Counted from the stretch's first letter, positions 52,094-60,858 are shown. The stretch is 64,000 nt of DNA from Streptomyces sp. AM 4-1-1 (GCF_029167625.1 NZ_CP119145.1:5766001-5830000), one strand, 5' to 3'. Notes: generated by a model from the letters alone, not told the origin. A program made the numbers and translations.

Positions 52094-53502
52094 CCGACGC
52101 CGCCGTGACTGGAGTAGCGATGGAGTTCCACCCGCAGCCGACCGCCGGGGCGCCCAGGCCCTGGGCCTTTCCCGCGCCCGAGCGCGGCGCACTGTCCAAC
52201 GGTCTGACGGTGCTGCGCTGCCACCGTCCCGGCCAGCAGGTGGTGGCCGTCGAGATCCATCTGGACGCCCCGCTGGACGCGGAGCCGGAAGGACTCGACG
52301 GGATCGCCACGATCATGGCGCGGGCCCTGTCGGAGGGCACCGACAAGCGCGGCGCCGAGGACTTCGCCGCCGAGCTGGAGCGCTGCGGCGCCACGCTCGA
52401 CGCGCACGCCGACCACCCCGGGGTGCGGGTCTCCCTGGAGGTTCCCGCCTCCCGGCTGGCCAAGGCGCTCGGGCTGGTCGCCGAGGCGCTGCGGGCTCCG
52501 GCCTTCGCCGACAGCGAGGTCGAGCGGCTGGTGCGCAACCGGCTCGACGAGATCCCGCACGAGCAGGCCAACCCGGCCAGGCGGGCCGCCAAGCAGCTCT
52601 CCAAGGAGCTCTTCCCGGCCACGGCACGGATGTCGCGCCCGCGCCAGGGCACCGAGAAGACCGTGGAGCGGATCGACTCGGCGGCCGTACGGGCCTTCTA
52701 CAGCGCCCATGTCCGCCCGTCCACGACGACCGCCGTGGTCGTCGGTGACCTCACCGGGATCGACCTGGACGCGCTGCTCGCCGACACCATCGGCGACTGG
52801 ACCGGGAACGCCGCCGAGCCCCGGCCGATGCAGCCGATCACGGCCGACGACACCGGCCGGGTGGTGATCGTCGACCGCCCCGGGGCGGTGCAGACGCAGC
52901 TGCTGATCGGCCGGATCGGGCCCGACCGGCACGACCGGGTGTGGCCGGCCCAGGTGCTCGGCACGTACTGCCTGGGCGGCACGCTCACCTCCCGGCTGGA
53001 CCGGGTGCTGCGCGAGGAGAAGGGCTACACGTACGGCGTACGGGCCTTCGGCCAGGTGCTGCGCTCGTCCGCGGCCGGCTCACCCTCCGGGGCGACCGGC
53101 GCGGCGATGCTCGCGATCAGCGGCTCGGTGGACACGGAGTCCACCGGACCGGCGCTGAGCGACCTCTGGACGGTCCTGCGGACGCTGGCGGCCGAGGGGC
53201 TGACGGACGCGGAGCGGGAGACGGCCGTGCAGAATCTGGTGGGGGTCGCGCCGCTGAAGTTCGAGACGGCGGCATCCGTCGCGGCCACCCTGGCGGACCA
53301 GGTCGAGCAGGACCTCCCCGACGACTACCAGGCGCAGTTGTACGCGCGTCTCGCCGAGACCGGCACGGTCGAGGCGACCGCCGCCGTGGTGAGCGCCTTC
53401 CCGGTGGACCGGCTGGTCACGGTGCTGGTCGGGGACGCTTCGCAGATCGCGGAGCCGGTCAGGGCGCTGGGCATCGGCGAGGTGTCGGTGGTCGCGGGCT
53501 GA
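52090..53502 (+). CDS. M16-family protein, non-catalytic partner
   Basis: A 470-residue M16 protein starting at GTG 52090 inside the GTGA overlap with the upstream gene. The zinc motif is absent: the segment corresponding to HxxEH reads GLDGIATIMA. The Arg-Tyr pair that binds substrate C-termini in the M16 partner is kept in VLREEKGYTYGVRA. This is the classical active/inactive heterodimer pattern (like alpha/beta mitochondrial processing peptidase and bacterial M16B pairs). Substrates are unknown; bacterial M16 enzymes cut small peptides. Confidence 0.87.
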   Translation: MTDAAVTGVAMEFHPQPTAGAPRPWAFPAPERGALSNGLTVLRCHRPGQQVVAVEIHLDAPLDAEPEGLDGIATIMARALSEGTDKRGAEDFAAELERCGATLDAHADHPGVRVSLEVPASRLAKALGLVAEALRAPAFADSEVERLVRNRLDEIPHEQANPARRAAKQLSKELFPATARMSRPRQGTEKTVERIDSAAVRAFYSAHVRPSTTTAVVVGDLTGIDLDALLADTIGDWTGNAAEPRPMQPITADDTGRVVIVDRPGAVQTQLLIGRIGPDRHDRVWPAQVLGTYCLGGTLTSRLDRVLREEKGYTYGVRAFGQVLRSSAAGSPSGATGAAMLAISGSVDTESTGPALSDLWTVLRTLAAEGLTDAERETAVQNLVGVAPLKFETAASVAATLADQVEQDLPDDYQAQLYARLAETGTVEATAAVVSAFPVDRLVTVLVGDASQIAEPVRALGIGEVSVVAG

Positions 53503-53546
53503 CGGACGGACGCGTGGGGCCGGCCGTACACCCGGCCGCTGAAGGC

Positions 53547-53697
53547 GTGACGCGCGGGAGGGCGACGCGCGGGACGTGAGGTGCGGGAGGGTGACGTGCG
53601 GGAAGGCGACGCCGGACGCGTACCGGCCACCGGATTCCCGCGCACGCGACCGGCGGGAAGACTCCCGCGCCCGCGTCGGCGGGAAGACTCCCGCGCC
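53547..53697. repeat. Short GC-rich tandem repeats between the M16 pair and ptsH
   Basis: Four 13-bp copies of a motif G[CT]GACG[CT]GCGGGA-like occur at 53547-53559, 53562-53574, 53576-53588 and 53591-53603. Two copies of CGGCGGGAAGACTCCCGCGC (53651 and 53677, 26-bp period) follow, each able to form a GCGGGA/TCCCGC hairpin. The cluster ends in the ptsH terminator. No coding frame is convincing here. Confidence 0.7.
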
Positions 53698-53707
53698 GGC
53701 GAACGAA

Positions 53708-53743
53708 GAGGCCGCGGCATCCTGGTCAGGATGCCGCGGCCTC
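53708..53743. terminator. Bidirectional terminator between the M16 pair and ptsH
   Basis: A perfect 17-bp inverted repeat (arm GAGGCCGCGGCATCCTG, 53708-53724, with 53727-53743) with a 2-nt loop, between convergent genes. Confidence 0.85.
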
Positions 53744-53776
53744 GACGCGGAAAGGGGGCTGCCGGAGCGGCCGGAC

Positions 53777-54058
53777 TCAGACGGTCTCGGGAAGCTCGTC
53801 GAGGCCCTCGGCCACCAGCTTCGCCAGGCGGTCCAGGGCGGCGTCCGCGTTGTCCGCCTCCGACGAGAGCACGATCTCCTCGCCACCCTGCGCGCCCAGA
53901 CCGAGCACCGCGAGCATGGAAGCGGCGTTCACCGGGTTGCCGTCGGCCTTGGCGATCGTCACGGGAACACCGGACGCCGTGGCGGCACGGACGAAGATGG
54001 AAGCGGGGCGGGCGTGCAGGCCCTCGGCCCAACCGACGTTTACGCGGCGCTCAGCCAT
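53777..54058 (-). CDS. ptsH: Phosphocarrier protein HPr
   Basis: HPr passes phosphate from enzyme I to IIA proteins in the PTS. The 93-residue protein begins MAERRVNVGWAEGLHARPAS, with the phosphorylated His15 in GLHARPAS. The regulatory Ser position lies in VNAASMLAVLGLGA (Ser47). Sequence is nearly identical to what I recall of S. coelicolor HPr. ATG 54058 has AAGGG upstream; an in-frame ATG five codons earlier is unlikely. A DasR-like dre site lies 23 nt upstream, so N-acetylglucosamine control is expected. It is divergent from the GNAT/acyl-CoA synthetase gene. Confidence 0.96.
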   Translation of the reverse strand: MAERRVNVGWAEGLHARPASIFVRAATASGVPVTIAKADGNPVNAASMLAVLGLGAQGGEEIVLSSEADNADAALDRLAKLVAEGLDELPETV

Positions 54059-54080
54059 GGTTCTGCCCTTCACGATTCAG

Positions 54081-54096
54081 TATTGTCTAGACCAGT
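54081..54096. promoter_or_regulatory. DasR-binding (dre-like) site between ptsH and the divergent acetyltransferase gene
   Basis: The plus strand reads TATTGTCTAGACCAGT, whose complement is ACTGGTCTAGACAATA. This matches the dre consensus (ACTGGTCTAGACCANT-like) around the TCTAGA core. DasR control of pts genes by such sites is established in Streptomyces. The site is close to ptsH and about 135 nt from the divergent gene. Confidence 0.8.
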
Positions 54097-54231
54097 CTCT
54101 CATGCAGTGCGCAATGCCTCGGGACGGCCCGAAACCCGTCCGCAGCCCCTGCCATCAGGCGGATCGGCCTTCCCAGACTGCCCCGGGCCCGGCCCCCACG
54201 CGACCGCTGACAGGGTCGTAGGCTTTGGAAC

Positions 54232-57200
54232 ATGCACCCTTCGCCGGAGCAGAGTCCGCATCACGCGTACCCCGACCACTGGGAAGCGGACGTGGTGCTG
54301 CGCGACGGTGGCACCGCCCGTATCAGGCCGATCACCACGGACGACGCCGAGCGGCTGGTCAGCTTCTACGAGCAGGTCTCCGACGAGTCGAAGTACTACC
54401 GCTTCTTCGCGCCCTACCCGCGCCTCTCCGACAGGGACGTGCACCGCTTCACCCACCACGACTACGTCGACCGGGTGGGGCTCGCCGTCACGGTCGGCGG
54501 CGAATTCATCGCCACGGTCCGCTACGACCGGATCGACGAGCGGGGCAGGCCCGCGTCCGCCCCCGCCGACGAGGCGGAGGTCGCGTTCCTCGTACAGGAC
54601 GCGCACCAGGGCAGGGGAGTGGCGTCGGCGCTCCTCGAACACATCGCGGCGGTCGCCCGGGAACGCGGCATCCGGCGCTTCGCCGCCGAGGTGCTGCCCG
54701 CCAACAACAAGATGATCAAGGTGTTCCGGGACGCCGGGTACACCCAGCAGCGCAGCTTCGAGGACGGCTCCGTCCATCTCACCCTCGATCTCGAACCCAC
54801 CGCGGAGTCCCTGGCCGTCCAGCGCGGCCGTGAACAGCGCGCCGAGGCCCGTTCCGTGCAGCGCCTCCTCGCCCCCGGCACGGTCGCCGTCATCGGCGTC
54901 GGCCGGAAACCCGGCGGGGTGGGACGCACGGTCCTGCGCAACCTCCTCGACGCCGGTTTCACCGGACGCACGTACGCGGTGAACCGGGCCTGGCCGGCCG
55001 ACCGGCGCACGATCGACGGCGTCCCAGCCCGCCGCTCCGTCGGCGAGATCGACGAACCGGTCGACCTCGCGGTCGTCGCCGTCCCCGCCGACCGGGTGCC
55101 GGAGGCCGTCGCGGACTGCGGCGAGCACGGCGTACAGGGAGTGGTCGTGCTCTCCGCGGGTTACGCCGAGCAGGGCGCCGAAGGCCGGGAGCGCCAGCGC
55201 GAACTGGTCCGCCAGGCCCGCTCGTACGGCATGCGCGTCATCGGCCCGAACGCCTTCGGGATCATCAACACCTCCGACGCCGTCCGGCTGAACGCCTCCC
55301 TCGCCCCCGAGCCGCCCACCGCCGGGCGCATCGGCCTGTTCACCCAGTCCGGCGCCATCGGCATCGCGCTGCTCTCCGGGCTGTACCGGCGCGGCGCCGG
55401 GCTCTCGTCCTTCATCTCCGCGGGCAACAGGGCCGACGTCTCGGGCAACGACTTCCTCCAGTACTGGTACGAGGACCCGGACACCGATGTCGTCCTGCTG
55501 TACCTCGAATCGCTGGGCAACCCCCGAAAGTTCACGCGGCTCGCCCGGCGCACCGCCGCCGTGAAGCCCGTGGTCGTCGTGAAGGGCGCCCGGCACAGCG
55601 GCTCCACCCCGCCCGGCCACGCGGTGCCGGTCAGCCGCATCCCGGACGCGACGGTCTCCGCGCTGATGCGCCAGGCCGGGGTGATCCGCGTCGACACCGT
55701 CACGGAGATGGTCGACGCGGGAGTGCTGCTCGCCGGGCAGCCGCTACCGGCCGGTCCGCGCGTCGCCATCCTCGGCAACTCGGAGTCGCTGGGCCTGCTC
55801 ACGTACGACGCCTGCCTGACCGAGGGGCTGCGGCCCCGCCCGCCCCGCGACCTGACCACGGGCGCGACACCGAGGGACTTCCGGGACGCGCTCGCCGAGG
55901 CCCTGAACGATCCGACGTGCGACGCGGTGGTCGTGACGGCGATTCCCTGGGTGGGGGACGACGGGGAGGCGCGGTCGGGCGACGGCGAGGAACTGGCCGC
56001 GGCCCTGCGCGAGGCGGCGGCCACCGGACCGGCCAAGCCGGTGGCCGTGGTCCATGTGGAGATCGGCGGCCTGGCGGAGGCCCTGGCGGCAGCCGCGAGC
56101 ACAGCCGTCGGCCACCCGGGCCGGGCGGCCGGCCCGGACCGTGCCACGCCCGTTCCGGAGGGCACGGTCCCGGCGCCGGAGGACGCCCCCCTCGTGCCGG
56201 ACGGGACCGCTCTCGCCCCGGACACCGCTGCCCCGGCGCCGGACGGCACCACTCCCGCATCACGCGCTGGGGACACGGGCGGCAACGCCGGGGCCCCGAG
56301 CACCCACTCCGTCCCGAGTACCCACTCCGTCCCGAGCGCGACCCCCGGCCCGCCCACCGACTCCACCCCGACCATGTCCCCCGGCCCCTCCACCGACCCG
56401 GCGCCCGCCCGCACCACCCCCTCCACCGAACGGGCACCCGCCCGCCCGGCCCGCCCCACCCACGCGGCGCCCGCCCGCCCCGCCGTCCCGCCCAGTGCCC
56501 ACGGGGGCACCTTCGAGGCCGCCGACATTCCCGCCCGCGTACTCCAGGGCCGTATCCCCGCCTACCCCGCCGCCGAACGCGCCGTGCGCTCCCTCGCCGA
56601 GGCGGTGAGGTACGCGCAGTGGCGGCGGCAGGCGGCGGCCCCGGGCAAGGTGCCCGAATTCCTCGACGACACCATCGACGAGTCCGGCGCCGCCGGTCTG
56701 ATCGACGCGTTGCTCGGTCCCGACCCCGACCCGAGGGGTGGGCCGGTCCGCCCCGAAGAGGCCCGCGAACTCCTCGGGCGCTACGGCGTCGCCGTACGGC
56801 CGACGCTCCCGGCCCCCAACCCGGAGGCCGCCGTCGAGGCGGCGGCCCGGCTCGGCTATCCGGTGGCCCTCAAGACCACCGCACCGCATCTGCGGCACCG
56901 CGCCGACCTCGGCGGTGTCCGGCTGGACCTGGCGAGCGAGAAGGCGCTGCGCCGCGCGTACGGAGAGCTGACCGACCTGCTCGGCGAGCCCGCCGAACTC
57001 CGGCCGGTCGTCCAGTCCATGGCACCGCGCGGCGTCGACACCGTCGTACGGGCCACCGTCGACGCGGGCGCGGGCGCCGTCCTCTCCTTCGGCCTGGCGG
57101 GGGCACCCTCCGAGCTGCTGGGGGACACCTCGCACCGGCTCGTCCCGGTCACCGACCGGGACGCCGCGGAGCTGATCCGGTCCATCCGGGCGGCCCCGGT

Positions 57201-57423
57201 CCTGTTCGGCTGGCGCGGCTCGGCGCCGGTCGACACCACCGCCCTCGAAGAGCTGCTGCTCCGGGTGTCCCGCCTGGTGGACGACCACCCCGAGGTGGTC
57301 TCGATCACGCTGGAACCCGTCGTGGTCGCCACCCACGGGCTGACCGTGCTCGGCGCCGACGTCCGGCTGGCGCCGCCGCCCGCCCGCACCGACCTCGGCC
57401 CGCGCCGCCTCCCGAACTACTGA
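54232..57423 (+). CDS. GNAT acetyltransferase/acyl-CoA synthetase (ADP-forming-type) fusion
   Basis: A 1063-residue protein. Residues ~20-195 are a GNAT domain (RIRPITTDDAERLVSFYEQV; acyl-CoA loop QGRGVASALL; EVLPANNKM). The CoA-binding/ligase part follows (TVAVIGVGRKPGGVG, VVLSAGYAEQG, GPNAFGIINT, TQSGAIGIALL). Residues ~640-765 are a Pro/Thr/Ala-rich linker with repeats. A C-terminal ATP-grasp-type domain ends the protein. The HTG-like segment PPGHAV keeps a possible phospho-His. Related Pat-type fusions acetylate lysines of other proteins, with GNAT at the other end in E. coli Pat. TAGGCT at 54219-54224 lies 7 nt before ATG 54232. Confidence 0.88.
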   Translation: MHPSPEQSPHHAYPDHWEADVVLRDGGTARIRPITTDDAERLVSFYEQVSDESKYYRFFAPYPRLSDRDVHRFTHHDYVDRVGLAVTVGGEFIATVRYDRIDERGRPASAPADEAEVAFLVQDAHQGRGVASALLEHIAAVARERGIRRFAAEVLPANNKMIKVFRDAGYTQQRSFEDGSVHLTLDLEPTAESLAVQRGREQRAEARSVQRLLAPGTVAVIGVGRKPGGVGRTVLRNLLDAGFTGRTYAVNRAWPADRRTIDGVPARRSVGEIDEPVDLAVVAVPADRVPEAVADCGEHGVQGVVVLSAGYAEQGAEGRERQRELVRQARSYGMRVIGPNAFGIINTSDAVRLNASLAPEPPTAGRIGLFTQSGAIGIALLSGLYRRGAGLSSFISAGNRADVSGNDFLQYWYEDPDTDVVLLYLESLGNPRKFTRLARRTAAVKPVVVVKGARHSGSTPPGHAVPVSRIPDATVSALMRQAGVIRVDTVTEMVDAGVLLAGQPLPAGPRVAILGNSESLGLLTYDACLTEGLRPRPPRDLTTGATPRDFRDALAEALNDPTCDAVVVTAIPWVGDDGEARSGDGEELAAALREAAATGPAKPVAVVHVEIGGLAEALAAAASTAVGHPGRAAGPDRATPVPEGTVPAPEDAPLVPDGTALAPDTAAPAPDGTTPASRAGDTGGNAGAPSTHSVPSTHSVPSATPGPPTDSTPTMSPGPSTDPAPARTTPSTERAPARPARPTHAAPARPAVPPSAHGGTFEAADIPARVLQGRIPAYPAAERAVRSLAEAVRYAQWRRQAAAPGKVPEFLDDTIDESGAAGLIDALLGPDPDPRGGPVRPEEARELLGRYGVAVRPTLPAPNPEAAVEAAARLGYPVALKTTAPHLRHRADLGGVRLDLASEKALRRAYGELTDLLGEPAELRPVVQSMAPRGVDTVVRATVDAGAGAVLSFGLAGAPSELLGDTSHRLVPVTDRDAAELIRSIRAAPVLFGWRGSAPVDTTALEELLLRVSRLVDDHPEVVSITLEPVVVATHGLTVLGADVRLAPPPARTDLGPRRLPNY

Positions 57424-57495
57424 CCTCCGGGCCGGGTCCCCGCCCCGCCCGCACGGCGTCCCCGGCAGTCATCGGGCCCCCGTAGGATGGTCCGC

Positions 57496-58092
57496 ATGGC
57501 GAAGACCGGTACGACGACCCAGGGGCTGCGCGCGGCGATCGAGCGCAGCGGCTACTACCCGGCCCTTGTGGCCGAGGCGGTGGAGGCCGCCGTCGGTGGA
57601 GAACCGGTCGCCTCGTACCTGGTGCACCAGGAGACCACCTTCGACTCCAACGAGGTGCGCCGTCACGTCACGGTCCTCGTCCTGACCGACAACCGCTTCA
57701 TCGTCAGCCACACCGACGAGCAGGCCGCCGACACCAGCTCGCCGACGCCCTACGCCACCACGTCCACCGAGTCCGTGAAGCTCGACCGGATCTCGTCCGT
57801 CGTGGTCAGCCGGGTCGTCGCCAACCCGGAGAAGTACGTCCCCGGGACACTGCCCCGCGAGGTCGTCCTCACCATCGGCTGGGGCGCCGTCTCCCGGATC
57901 GACCTGGAGCCCGCCGCCTGCGGCGACCCCAACTGCGAGGCCGACCACGGCTACACCGGCAGCTCCACCGCCGACGACCTGAGCCTGCGGGTCAGCGAGG
58001 CGGGCGACGGACCGGACACCGTGCGCCAGACCCTCGTCTTCGCGCAGTCGCTCTCCGAGGCGACGGCCGCGACCGCGACGACCGGCCGCTGA
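57496..58092 (+). CDS. DUF5998 family protein
   Basis: A 198-residue protein beginning AKTGTTTQGLRAAIERSGYY and YPALVAEAVEAAVGGEPVAS, then YLVHQETTFDSNEVRRHVTV and LVLTDNRFIVSHTDEQ. Later blocks are KLDRISSVVVSRVVANPEKY and CGDPNCEADHGYTGS with a Cys-rich turn. It looks like a PH-like or lipocalin-type beta fold; I recognise it as the conserved actinobacterial DUF5998 but know no function. ATG 57496 has TAGGAT at 57483-57488, usable as a -10 for a leaderless message, and no separate ribosome binding site. The next gene overlaps its stop codon in TGATG. Confidence 0.8.
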   Translation: MAKTGTTTQGLRAAIERSGYYPALVAEAVEAAVGGEPVASYLVHQETTFDSNEVRRHVTVLVLTDNRFIVSHTDEQAADTSSPTPYATTSTESVKLDRISSVVVSRVVANPEKYVPGTLPREVVLTIGWGAVSRIDLEPAACGDPNCEADHGYTGSSTADDLSLRVSEAGDGPDTVRQTLVFAQSLSEATAATATTGR

Positions 58093-59279
58093 TGGCGGGG
58101 TCGCCCTGGCCGGACCCCGTCCCGCTGGCCCTCGACACGGCCCCCGTCCCGGCGTACGGCGGCGGTTCGCTCGCCGACCTGCTGCCGACGCTCGCCGCCG
58201 GACAGGGCGTGCCCGGCTTCGAGCCGCTGATCGCGGAACTCACCCCGGCCGACCGCAACTGCGTGTTCCTGATCGACGGGCTCGGCTGGGAGCAGATCAG
58301 GGCCCACCCCGACGAGGCCCCGTACCTGTACGGGCTGCTCGCGACCTCGCGCGGCGGCACCGGCCGCCCGATCACCGCGGGTTTCCCCGCCACCACCGCG
58401 ACCTCGCTCGCCTCGGTCGGCACGGGCCTGCCTCCGGGCGAGCACGGGCTCCCCGGCTACACCGTCCGCGACCCCGCGGCCGGCCTGCTGATGAACCAGC
58501 TCCGCTGGAAGCCCTGGACCGATCCGCACGTCTGGCAGCCGCACCCGACCGTCTTCCAGCTCGCCGACCGGGCCGGAGTGCACACGGCACAGGTCTCCGC
58601 CCCGGCGTTCCAGCACACCCCGCTCACCAAGGTCGCGCTCAGCGGCGGCACGTTCCACGGCAGGCTCTCGGGCGAGGAGCGGATGGACCTCGCCGCCGCC
58701 GAACTCGCCGCCGGGGACCGGTCGCTGGTCTACACGTACTACAGCGAGGTCGACGGCAAGGGCCATCGCTTCGGCATGGACTCCGACGCCTGGCGCGGGC
58801 AGTTGATGTACGTCGACGGTCTGGTACGTCGCCTCGCCGAGCAACTGCCGCCGCGTACCGCCCTGTACGTCACCGCTGACCACGGCATGATCGACATCCC
58901 GTTCGACGAGCGGTCCCGGATCGACTTCGACGAGGACTGGGAGCTGGGCGCGGGCGTGGCCCTCCTCGGCGGCGAGGGCCGGGCCCGTCATGTGTACGCG
59001 GTCCCCGGCGCCGAGGCCGACGTGCTCGCCGTCTGGCGCGAGGTGCTCGGCGAGCAGTTCTGGGTGGCGAGCCGGGAAGAGGCGATCGGAGCGGGCTGGT
59101 TCGGACCGCGGATCGACGCACGCGTGCGCGGCAGGATCGGCGACGTGGTCGCGGCGGCCCACGACGACGTGGTGATCACCGCGTCCGTCAAGGAGCCGCA
59201 TGAATCCGCGATGGTCGGCATGCACGGCTCGATGACCCCCGCCGAGCAGTTCGTGCCGCTCCTCGAAGTACGCTCATAA
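58092..59279 (+). CDS. Alkaline phosphatase-superfamily phosphodiesterase/nucleotide pyrophosphatase
   Basis: A 395-residue protein of the alkaline phosphatase fold. The metal/catalytic blocks are VFLIDGLGWEQI near the N-terminus, the Thr nucleophile region PATTATSLASVGTG, YYSEVDGKGHRFG and VTADHGMID, followed by HGSMTPAEQFVPLL at the C-terminus. Type I phosphodiesterases/NPPs hydrolyse nucleotide or phosphodiester substrates; the substrate here is unknown. No signal peptide is seen, so it is probably cytoplasmic. The start ATG overlaps the DUF5998 stop (TGATG), indicating coupling. Thymidine kinase follows downstream. Confidence 0.87.
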   Translation: MAGSPWPDPVPLALDTAPVPAYGGGSLADLLPTLAAGQGVPGFEPLIAELTPADRNCVFLIDGLGWEQIRAHPDEAPYLYGLLATSRGGTGRPITAGFPATTATSLASVGTGLPPGEHGLPGYTVRDPAAGLLMNQLRWKPWTDPHVWQPHPTVFQLADRAGVHTAQVSAPAFQHTPLTKVALSGGTFHGRLSGEERMDLAAAELAAGDRSLVYTYYSEVDGKGHRFGMDSDAWRGQLMYVDGLVRRLAEQLPPRTALYVTADHGMIDIPFDERSRIDFDEDWELGAGVALLGGEGRARHVYAVPGAEADVLAVWREVLGEQFWVASREEAIGAGWFGPRIDARVRGRIGDVVAAAHDDVVITASVKEPHESAMVGMHGSMTPAEQFVPLLEVRS

Positions 59280-59349
59280 CGCCGCGGAGCGCCCCGCGCC
59301 CCCGTACGAGCACCGCTGCCCACTCACCTCGAAAGGCCCCCGACCCCTC

Positions 59350-60000
59350 ATGTCCGAGCTGGTGTTCTTCTCCGGGACGATGGACTGCGGAAAGAGCACG
59401 CTGGCCCTCCAGATCGGGCACAACCGGTCGGCCCGCGGCCTCCAGGGCGTGATCTTCACCCGGGACGACCGGGCGGGCCAGGGCAAGCTCTCGTCCCGGC
59501 TGGGGCTGGTCACGGACGCGGTCGAGGCGGCCGAGGGCATGGACCTGTACGCGTACCTCGTCGATCACATAAGCCGGGGCGGCCGTGCCGACTACGTGAT
59601 CGTGGACGAGGCCCAGTTCCTGGCGCCCGCCCAGATCGACCAGCTCGCCCGGGTCGTCGACGACCTGGGGCTGGACGTCTTCGCCTTCGGCATCACCACC
59701 GACTTCCGGACGAAGCTCTTCCCGGGCTCGCAGCGGCTGATCGAGCTGGCCGACCGACTGGAGGCCCTTCAGGTCGAGGCGCTGTGCTGGTGCGGCGCCC
59801 GCGCCACGCACAACGCCAGGACGGTCGGCGGCGAGATGGTGGTCGAGGGCGCGCAGGTGGTGGTCGGCGACGTCAACCGGCCGGCCGCCGAGATCGGCTA
59901 CGAGGTGCTGTGCCGGCGCCACCACCAGCGCAGGGCCACCAGTGCGACGGCGCGGGCCGGGGTGCTGTCCCCGGACGTGCTGCCGATGGGCCCCGGCTGA
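59350..60000 (+). CDS. tdk: Thymidine kinase
   Basis: A 216-residue type II thymidine kinase, which salvages thymidine to dTMP. The P-loop is SGTMDCGKST at residues 8-17. Walker B is VIVDEAQFL. FGITTDFRTKLFPGS is the lid/TMP-site region. The zinc site is CWCGAR...VLCRRHH. ATG 59350 follows CGAAAGG upstream. The gene sits behind the phosphodiesterase gene and converges on the ferritin-like gene. In Streptomyces it is a core nucleotide-salvage gene. Confidence 0.95.
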   Translation: MSELVFFSGTMDCGKSTLALQIGHNRSARGLQGVIFTRDDRAGQGKLSSRLGLVTDAVEAAEGMDLYAYLVDHISRGGRADYVIVDEAQFLAPAQIDQLARVVDDLGLDVFAFGITTDFRTKLFPGSQRLIELADRLEALQVEALCWCGARATHNARTVGGEMVVEGAQVVVGDVNRPAAEIGYEVLCRRHHQRRATSATARAGVLSPDVLPMGPG

Positions 60001-60004
60001 CGGC

Positions 60005-60047
60005 CCGCCCGCCCGACACGTGGCGACGCGTCGTACCGGGCGGGCGG
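60005..60047. terminator. Possible terminator after tdk
   Basis: CCGCCCGCCCG (60005-60015) pairs with CGGGCGGGCGG (60037-60047) with a 21-nt loop; low-complexity arms make this weaker than the other terminators. Confidence 0.45.
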
Positions 60048-60099
60048 CGGCCGGGACACCCGCGCCCCGGCGACGGTGCCGCGCCGGGCCGCACGGACG

Positions 60100-60633
60100 T
60101 CAGCCGCCGAGCAGGTCCAGCAGATCGTCGGCGTGTTCCTCCTCCTCTTCGAGGATGGTCTCCAGGACCCGCCGGCTGGTCGGGTCCTTGTCCCCGAGCC
60201 AGCGGATGATCTCCTGGTAGGTGGAGATCACGATGCGCTCGGCCAGCAGGTTGTCCCGCAGCATCTGCTTCAGGTCGTGGTCGGCGGGCGTCGTGTAGTC
60301 GGTGTGCGCGCGCTGCTGGACCGTCGCCGGATCGAAGTCCGGGTCGCCGCCGAGCTGGGAGATCCGCTCCGCGGCCATGATGGCGTGCTGCATCTCCTCC
60401 TTGGCGTGCTCGGTGAACTCCGCCGACACCTGGGCGCGGTCGATGCCGGTGGCCGAGATGGCGTGGCGCGTGTAGCGCATCCAGCAGACCACCTCCGTCG
60501 CGACCACCTCGTTGAGCACCGCGATGACACGTTCCTTGTCACTGCCGTACGTCTCGGTGACCGGGCCCTCATCCATCTTCTTGCGGGCCTCGTCACGAAT
60601 TCTGCTCACGTCGAGGACGAAATCGGTGCTCAT
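60100..60633 (-). CDS. Ferritin-like/bacterioferritin-type protein
   Basis: A 177-residue four-helix protein. Probable diiron ligands are the Glu of TEVVCWMRYTRHA, the EHAKEEMQHA helix (ExxH), and NLLAERIVISTYQEI with the final LEEEEEHADDLLD (ExxH). The order fits bacterioferritin/Dps-like fold; the haem Met of classical Bfr cannot be assigned. Iron storage or peroxide detoxification is likely. ATG 60633 has AAGGAG upstream on the minus strand. It precedes, on the same strand, no other gene within the window; the VOC gene upstream ends 226 bp before it. Confidence 0.85.
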   Translation of the reverse strand: MSTDFVLDVSRIRDEARKKMDEGPVTETYGSDKERVIAVLNEVVATEVVCWMRYTRHAISATGIDRAQVSAEFTEHAKEEMQHAIMAAERISQLGGDPDFDPATVQQRAHTDYTTPADHDLKQMLRDNLLAERIVISTYQEIIRWLGDKDPTSRRVLETILEEEEEHADDLLDLLGG

Positions 60634-60799
60634 GGCTGCGTGCTCCTTGTGGTCGTGCCCATCTCCGGGTACACCACCCCTTCCACCCCGTGGCCCGGTT
60701 CTCGCGCGTGGCGGGGCAGTACCACCGGTTTGCCGGACCGACGGGAGCGCCGGACCCGGCGAGCGGTCCGGACGGACACCGGGACGGGCCCGGCAACGG

Positions 60800-60830
60800 G
60801 CGGCGCGTCCGGGCGACCCGGACGCGCCGC
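60800..60830 (-). terminator. Terminator after the VOC gene
   Basis: A 14-bp inverted repeat (GCGGCGCGTCCGGG, 60800-60813, with 60817-60830) with loop CGA, about 30 nt past the VOC gene stop on the minus strand. Confidence 0.8.
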
Positions 60831-60858
60831 CCGGCGGGCGATCGGGCCGGGGCCGCGG

